From assembly GCA_035464115.1 (NCBI GenBank), contig DATHSN010000436.1:1-36476 (forward strand): a DNA stretch of 36,476 nucleotides, given 5' to 3'. Below, one piece after another: positions 32,413 to 36,476 of this stretch; the first letter of the stretch is position 1; every line of letters starts with the position of its first letter. The DNA comes from DATHSN01 sp035464115 (GTDB lineage Bacteria > Actinomycetota > Acidimicrobiia > Acidimicrobiales > SKKL01). The notes under the pieces are model-generated. The model worked only from the letters and a program-made list of their open reading frames with translations. It had not been told where the DNA came from and made no database searches. Both the position numbers and the translations under genes were made by a program.

Positions 32413-33324
32413 ATGGACCTCCGCCAGCTCGCGGCCCTCACCGCCGTCGCCGACCACGGCAGCTTCTCGGCCGCGGCGCGCGCCCTGCACACGGTGCAGT
32501 CGAACGTGTCGACCCACGTCGCCCGCCTCGAGCGCGAGCTCGGGGCCACGTTGGTCGACCGGGCCCCCGGGCGGCTCACCGCCGAGGGCGAGATCGTGGT
32601 GGCGCGGGCTCGGCGCATCCAGGGCGAGCTCGACGCCCTCACCGCCGACGTGGCCTCGGTGGGCGAGGTGGTCGCCGGGAACGCCCGTCTCGGGGTGATC
32701 GGCACCGTCGGGCGGTGGCTGGTGCCCCGCCTGGTCGACGCGATGCGACGCCAGCACCCGCTCGTGGGGCTGGTGGTCATCGACGCCACCACCACGTCGC
32801 TCGTCCCCCAGCTCGTCGCCGGTCACATCGACCTGGCGGTGGTCAACCTGCCCCTCGACGAGCCCGACGTCGACGTGCTCCCGCTGTTCGGTGAGGACCG
32901 CATCCTCGTGGCGCCGCTCGACCACCCCCTGGCGGCGCGCGACCGGGTGCAGTTCGCCGAGCTGGCCGAGCACGAGCTGCTGCTCGCCGCGCCGGGCACC
33001 GCCTTTCGTGGCGAGCTCGACGAGACGGCGCGGGCGGCCGGCATCGAGCTGCGGGCCCAGGCCGAGGTCGACGGCATGCGGCTGCTCGCCTCGCTGGCGT
33101 TCCAGGGCTTCGGCGCGGCGATCATCCCCGCCGGCGCCGCGCCCAGCTACGTGGGCGGCGACTGGAAGCGCATCCCCATCGACGGCCTCGACCAGCGCAC
33201 GGTCGGGCTGGTCGGGCGGCGACGGGGCCTGCTGTCGATCCCGGCGCGGGCGGTGCGCGAGCAGATCCTCGCCGTGGTCGACGAGCAGCTGGGCCAGCGC
33301 ACCGGCATCCACCCGCTCGGCTGA
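32413..33324 (+). CDS. LysR-family transcriptional regulator
   Basis: This 303-aa protein has the standard LysR layout: an N-terminal winged helix (residues 1-60, LAALTAVADHGSFSAAARAL with QSNVSTHVARLERELG as the recognition helix) and a periplasmic-binding-like effector domain (about 90-295). Most LysR proteins activate a divergent target gene and repress themselves. The divergent unit here is the 6C-like RNA and then the carboxyltransferase gene, so either may be its target. The co-inducer is unknown. The ATG at 32413 is the exact family start. Small dyads and TATCAT lie just upstream. Confidence 0.93.
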   Translation: MDLRQLAALTAVADHGSFSAAARALHTVQSNVSTHVARLERELGATLVDRAPGRLTAEGEIVVARARRIQGELDALTADVASVGEVVAGNARLGVIGTVGRWLVPRLVDAMRRQHPLVGLVVIDATTTSLVPQLVAGHIDLAVVNLPLDEPDVDVLPLFGEDRILVAPLDHPLAARDRVQFAELAEHELLLAAPGTAFRGELDETARAAGIELRAQAEVDGMRLLASLAFQGFGAAIIPAGAAPSYVGGDWKRIPIDGLDQRTVGLVGRRRGLLSIPARAVREQILAVVDEQLGQRTGIHPLG

Positions 33325-33368
33325 GCCCGTGGGGCGTAACCCCCGCTGCGGCTCGTCGTCTCGGCACC

Positions 33369-33656
33369 ATGGACACCGACGACACCACCCCGCTCGCCGC
33401 CACCGCTGCGTCGCTGGGCGCCAAGCTCGACCAGCTCGACCTCACCGTCGCCGAGACCGAGCTGCTCCACCGGCTCCTCGGCCTCCCCGAAGCCGAGGTC
33501 TCGGGCTACGGCTTCTTGGAGAGCATCAAGGGCACGAACCTGCTGGACAACACCAAGGGCTTGTCCGTCTTCGACGGCAACCCCATCGGCACGCGCGTCA
33601 CCAAGCCCACCATCGGCGGCGTGGCCACCACCGCTCTCGGCAACCCGCAGATCTGA
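33369..33656 (+). CDS. small unknown protein with a leader-like N-terminal segment
   Basis: This 95-aa protein has no Cys or Trp. Its N-terminal half (about residues 15-40, GAKLDQLDLTVAETELLHRL) is an amphipathic helix in the style of leader segments found on some peptide precursors. The second half is rich in Gly, Thr, Asn and Ser (SIKGTNLLDNTKGLSVFDGN and onward) with no charged clusters. I do not recognise a family. No modification enzyme or peptidase-transporter lies next to it, so a RiPP precursor is only one idea. The ATG at 33369 comes 45 bp after the LysR stop with no strong Shine-Dalgarno. Confidence 0.6.
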   Translation: MDTDDTTPLAATAASLGAKLDQLDLTVAETELLHRLLGLPEAEVSGYGFLESIKGTNLLDNTKGLSVFDGNPIGTRVTKPTIGGVATTALGNPQI

Positions 33657-33702
33657 CCTCGACGCGGGGGGTCGCGCACGAGCGGGATCGACGGGCGGGT
33701 CC

Positions 33703-33708
33703 TAGCAT
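33703..33708 (+). promoter_or_regulatory. -10 element of a leaderless start
   Basis: TAGCAT ends exactly 6 nt before the HAD-PlsC ATG and no Shine-Dalgarno is present, the arrangement expected when transcription begins at the start codon. Confidence 0.6.
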
Positions 33709-33714
33709 CCCGCC

Positions 33715-35136
33715 ATGACCCGCTCCGCCGCCGTGTTCGACCTCGACCGCACCCTCCTGCGGGGGGCGAGCGGTCCGGTGATCACCGCTGCGCTGCGCGC
33801 CGAGGGCGTGCTGCCCGATCGCTCCATCCCGGGCGAGGGGCTGATCTACCGGATCTTCGATCTGATCGGGGAGACCCGGCCGTCGATGATGCTCACCCGC
33901 CAGGCGGCGCGCGCCGCGGCCGGGTGGTCGTCCGCGGCGGTGCGCCAGGCGGGCGAGCGTGCCGCCGACCTGCTCGTCGGCGAGGTGCCGGGCTACGCGC
34001 GACTGCTGGTCGAGGAGCACCGCGCCGCCGGCCGCCCGCTCGTGCTCGCCACCACCACGCCGCGCGACCTCGTCGAGCCCCTCGCCGAGCGGCTCGGGTT
34101 CGACGCCGTGGTCGCCACCCGGTACCTCGAGCGCGACGGCGTCTACCAGGGCGGGATCGACGGCGAGTTCGTGTGGGGGAAGGGCAAGCTGAGGGCCGTC
34201 GCCGAGTGGGCGGTGGGCGCCGACGTCGACCTGGCCGCCAGCTGGGCGTACTCCGACAGCTTCTACGACCTGCCCCTGCTCACCGCGGTGGCCCACCCCC
34301 ACGCGGTGAACCCCGATCCGCGACTGGCGGCGGTGGCGGCGGCGCGGCGGTGGCCGCTGCTGTGGTTCGACGCCCCCCCGGGCGTCCCCAAGCTCGCGGG
34401 CATGGAGCCCCAGCAGATGCTGTTCCCGTTCGCACGCCCCGAGCTGATCCCGTGGGCCCGCTTCGACATCGACGGCGTCGAGCGCATCCCCGCCGAGGGC
34501 GCGGCCCTGCTCGTCGCCAACCATCGCTCCTACCTCGACCCCCTGGCCATGGGCATCACCGTGGCCCGCCGGGGCCGCCCGGTGCGCTTCCTCGGCAAGA
34601 AGGAGGTCTTCGACGCGCCGCTCGTCGGACCCGTCGCCACCGCCATGGGCGGCATACGCGTGGAGCGGGGGAGCGGCTCGGACCAGCCGCTCGAGGCGGC
34701 CACCGCCGCGCTGCGCGCCGGTGACCTGGTGGCGATCCTGCCCCAGGGCACCATCCCGCGGGGGCGGGCGTTCTTCGAACCCGAGCTGCGGGGCCGCTGG
34801 GGTGCCGCCCGGCTCGCGGCGCGGGCCGACGTCCCCGTCATCCCGCTCGGCATCTGGGGCACCGAGCGGGCGTGGCCGCGGTCGTCGCGGGTGCCCGAGG
34901 TGTGGAACGTGGTGCACCCGCCCACCATCCGGGTCCGGGTCGGCGAGCCGGTCGAGCTCGGCCGCACCGACCCCGACGCCGACACCAAGGCGATCATGGC
35001 CGCCATCGTCGACCTGCTCCCGCCCGAGGCGCGCGAGCGGCGCGAGCCCACGGCCGACGAGCTGGCCCGCACCTTCCCGGCGGGCTACGACGGCGATCCC
35101 GAGGCCGAGGTCGAGCGCCGACCCGGCACCGACTGA
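33715..35136 (+). CDS. HAD-IB hydrolase fused to a 1-acylglycerol-3-phosphate acyltransferase (PlsC-like)
   Basis: This 473-aa protein joins a SerB-like HAD-IB phosphatase (about residues 1-215) to a PlsC acyltransferase (about 240-430), like mycobacterial Rv2483c. HAD motifs are present: DLDRT with Asp9 and Asp11, ATTTP, and YSDSFYDLP. The acyltransferase has NHRSYLD (269-275) with His270 and Asp275 as the catalytic pair. The phosphate-binding motif is LPQGT (342-346), where FPEGT is usual, so Gln344 replaces Glu. It should act in phospholipid synthesis (lysophosphatidate to phosphatidate), with the phosphatase side perhaps acting on a phospholipid intermediate; that pairing is inferred. The C-terminal tail is acidic and disordered. 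Confidence 0.92.
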   Translation: MTRSAAVFDLDRTLLRGASGPVITAALRAEGVLPDRSIPGEGLIYRIFDLIGETRPSMMLTRQAARAAAGWSSAAVRQAGERAADLLVGEVPGYARLLVEEHRAAGRPLVLATTTPRDLVEPLAERLGFDAVVATRYLERDGVYQGGIDGEFVWGKGKLRAVAEWAVGADVDLAASWAYSDSFYDLPLLTAVAHPHAVNPDPRLAAVAAARRWPLLWFDAPPGVPKLAGMEPQQMLFPFARPELIPWARFDIDGVERIPAEGAALLVANHRSYLDPLAMGITVARRGRPVRFLGKKEVFDAPLVGPVATAMGGIRVERGSGSDQPLEAATAALRAGDLVAILPQGTIPRGRAFFEPELRGRWGAARLAARADVPVIPLGIWGTERAWPRSSRVPEVWNVVHPPTIRVRVGEPVELGRTDPDADTKAIMAAIVDLLPPEARERREPTADELARTFPAGYDGDPEAEVERRPGTD

Positions 35137-35268
35137 GCTCCTCGTCCGGGGCCGCCCGACCCGTCCTTCCGGCAGACGGAGCCCTCGAGCGACCACCTCC
35201 GCCGGAGGAACGGGTTCGTCGCGCGCTTGACGCGGGCCCGGGTGGTGTGATCGAGTCTCCTTCGCTCG

Positions 35269-35287
35269 TAAGGACCACCTAACTATT
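35269..35287 (+). promoter_or_regulatory. possible DtxR/IdeR-like iron box
   Basis: The 19-bp site TAAGGACCACCTAACTATT matches 12 of 19 positions of the DtxR/IdeR consensus (TWAGGTWAGSCTWACCTWA), mainly in the outer left and central right parts. It lies 15 bp before the start codon of an iron-type binding protein, where such a box would be expected. The match is moderate, so treat it as a candidate. Confidence 0.35.
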
Positions 35288-35301
35288 CGAGGACACCATC
35301 C

Positions 35302-36402
35302 ATGACCCGACGCTTCCGGATCGTCGCCGCGATCGCCGCCCTGTCGCTGTTCGCCGCCGCGTGCGGCGACGACGACACCGATTCCGCCGATCCCGGCACC
35401 GACACGACGGCGGTGGCCGACGACACCACCGACACCACGGCCGCCGCCACCGGCGACGACGCGGCGGGCGACGAGGGCGGGACGATCACGGTGTACTCCG
35501 GCCGCAGCGAGGAGCTGGTCGGGCCGCTGTTCGAGCAGTTCACCGAGGCCACCGGCATCGAGGTCGAGGTCCGCTACGGCGACACCGCCGAGATGGCCGC
35601 CCAGATCCTCGAGGAGGGCGACAACTCGCCCGCCGACGTCTACTTCGGCCAGGACGCCGGCGCCCTCGGCGCCATGTCCGCCGAGGGCCGGCTCCTCGAG
35701 CTCGACGCCGCCATCCTCGACCTGGTCCCCGAGGGGCTGCGGTCGCCGGCGGGTGAGTGGGTCGGCACCTCGGGACGGGCGCGCGTGGTCGTCTACAACA
35801 CCGACGCCGTGGACCCCGCCGACCTGCCCGACTCGATCCGGGGCTTCACCGAGCCCGAGTGGGGGGGTCGCATCGGTTGGGCCCCCACCAACGGCTCGTT
35901 CCAGTCGTTCGTCACCGCCCTGCGCGTGGTCGAGGGCGAAGATGGTGCCCGCGCCTGGCTCGAGGGCGTCCTCGCCAACGATCCGGCCGCCTTCGACGGC
36001 AACTCCGCGCTCGTCGAGGCGGTGGCCGCCGGCGAGGTGGAGGTCGGCTTCACGAACCACTACTACCTGTTCCGCTTCCTCGCCGAGGACCCCGGCTTCA
36101 GCGCCGCGAACTACTACTTCACCGAGGAGGACCCGGGCGGGCTGGTGAACATCGCCGGCGTCGGGGTGGTCGACACCACCGACACCCCCGACCTGGCCAC
36201 CCAGCTCGTGGAGTACCTGCTCTCGGCCGAGGCCCAGGAGTACTTCGCCACCGAGACGTTCGAGATCCCGCTGGTCGAGGGGGTGGAGCCGGTCGAGGGC
36301 GTGCCGGGCTTCGCCGACCTCACCATCCCCGACATCGACCTCAACCGCCTCGAGGACCTGCAGGGCACGCTCACCCTGCTCACCGAGGTCGGCGCGCTCT
36401 AG
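35302..36402 (+). CDS. iron(III)-type ABC transporter substrate-binding lipoprotein
   Basis: This 366-aa protein has a lipoprotein signal peptide with lipobox AAAC and lipid-anchored Cys21, then an acidic Thr/Asp-rich linker (about residues 22-58) and a bacterial extracellular binding domain (about 60-355). The order ITVYSGRSEELVGPLFEQF, the ADVYFGQDAGALGAM segment and the NHYYLFRF segment with two adjacent Tyr fit the FbpA/FutA ferric-iron family, in which Tyr residues ligate Fe3+. It should bind ferric iron outside the membrane and hand it to an ABC permease, whose gene may begin at 36449. A Shine-Dalgarno GAGGA lies 9 nt before the ATG. The Asp/Thr linker is characteristic of actinobacterial lipoproteins. 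Confidence 0.9.
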   Translation: MTRRFRIVAAIAALSLFAAACGDDDTDSADPGTDTTAVADDTTDTTAAATGDDAAGDEGGTITVYSGRSEELVGPLFEQFTEATGIEVEVRYGDTAEMAAQILEEGDNSPADVYFGQDAGALGAMSAEGRLLELDAAILDLVPEGLRSPAGEWVGTSGRARVVVYNTDAVDPADLPDSIRGFTEPEWGGRIGWAPTNGSFQSFVTALRVVEGEDGARAWLEGVLANDPAAFDGNSALVEAVAAGEVEVGFTNHYYLFRFLAEDPGFSAANYYFTEEDPGGLVNIAGVGVVDTTDTPDLATQLVEYLLSAEAQEYFATETFEIPLVEGVEPVEGVPGFADLTIPDIDLNRLEDLQGTLTLLTEVGAL

Positions 36403-36448
36403 CTAGCGTCGACGGGTCGACCCGCCCGGGTCGGCTCGTGGAGGAGCC

Positions 36449-36476
36449 ATGACAGCGATCGCGCCGGACCGCACGG
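36449..36476 (+). CDS. start of the next gene, probably an ABC permease (partial)
   Basis: An ATG with GGAGGAG two nt upstream opens a frame (MTAIAPDRT...) that runs to the window edge. The 46-bp spacing and shared direction suggest an operon with the binding lipoprotein, so an FbpB-like permease is the natural guess, but nine codons cannot prove it. Confidence 0.5.

Noticed and set aside
35227..35256. TTGACG with a possible -10 17-18 bp downstream, before the iron-binding lipoprotein
   Set aside because: The -10 candidates (ATCGAG, TCGAGT) fit poorly, so no promoter is called there.

Overview
The window reads as chromosomal DNA of a very high-GC actinobacterium. My best guess is class Acidimicrobiia (Iamia/Ilumatobacter-like), an inference from gene style and from -10-like hexamers sitting 6-7 nt before start codons; no rRNA or other taxonomic marker is present. 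I see no insertion sequence, prophage, CRISPR array or composition break. No gap without a gene exceeds 300 bp.

Layout. 1-2.2 kb: partial alpha/beta hydrolase and UspA-type stress protein on the minus strand, tRNA-Cys, two small membrane proteins that diverge from a 32-bp gap, and tRNA-Val. 2.3-4.4 kb: an ArsR-rhodanese regulator divergent from an MFS exporter, with two matching 22-bp dyads between them. 4.5-8.1 kb: a five-PAS/GGDEF/hemerythrin c-di-GMP cyclase and a DinB-like protein. 8.1-11.7 kb: a TetR/MMPL exporter pair whose start lies in a 43-bp palindrome, then a small membrane protein. 11.7-15.2 kb: a translationally coupled heterodimeric ABC exporter with one canonical and one degenerate ATP site. 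15.3-17.4 kb: small genes (DksA/TraR zinc finger, coiled coil, SET domain, GNAT, SRPBCC). 17.4-21.1 kb: PYROXD2-like oxidoreductase, an unknown small protein, a Vms1/Rv2629-type release-factor-fold protein and an HU-family protein. 21.2-25.7 kb: DUF885 peptidase and a GNAT/acyl-CoA synthetase (Pat-like) fusion. 25.7-29.4 kb: acyl-CoA dehydrogenase with DUF971, GNAT, quinone oxidoreductase and an unknown protein. 29.4-33.7 kb: citrate synthase, carboxyltransferase, a 6C-type small RNA, LysR and a small unknown protein. 33.7 kb to the end: HAD-PlsC fusion, an iron-type ABC binding lipoprotein and the first codons of the next gene.

The genes work in small independent units: four efflux/regulator modules, one possibly oxygen-sensing c-di-GMP enzyme, acyl-CoA/TCA metabolism (dehydrogenase, synthetase-like acetyltransferase, carboxyltransferase, citrate synthase) and the start of an iron-uptake operon.

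The most notable items are the 6C-like RNA in the carboxyltransferase-LysR gap, the repeated dyads at the ArsR and TetR promoters, the PAS-GGDEF-hemerythrin protein, the asymmetric ABC pair, a membrane-protein stop codon lying inside tRNA-Val, and the widespread signs of leaderless transcription. I found no clearly undescribed multi-gene system; the candidates for new biology are at the level of single loci.
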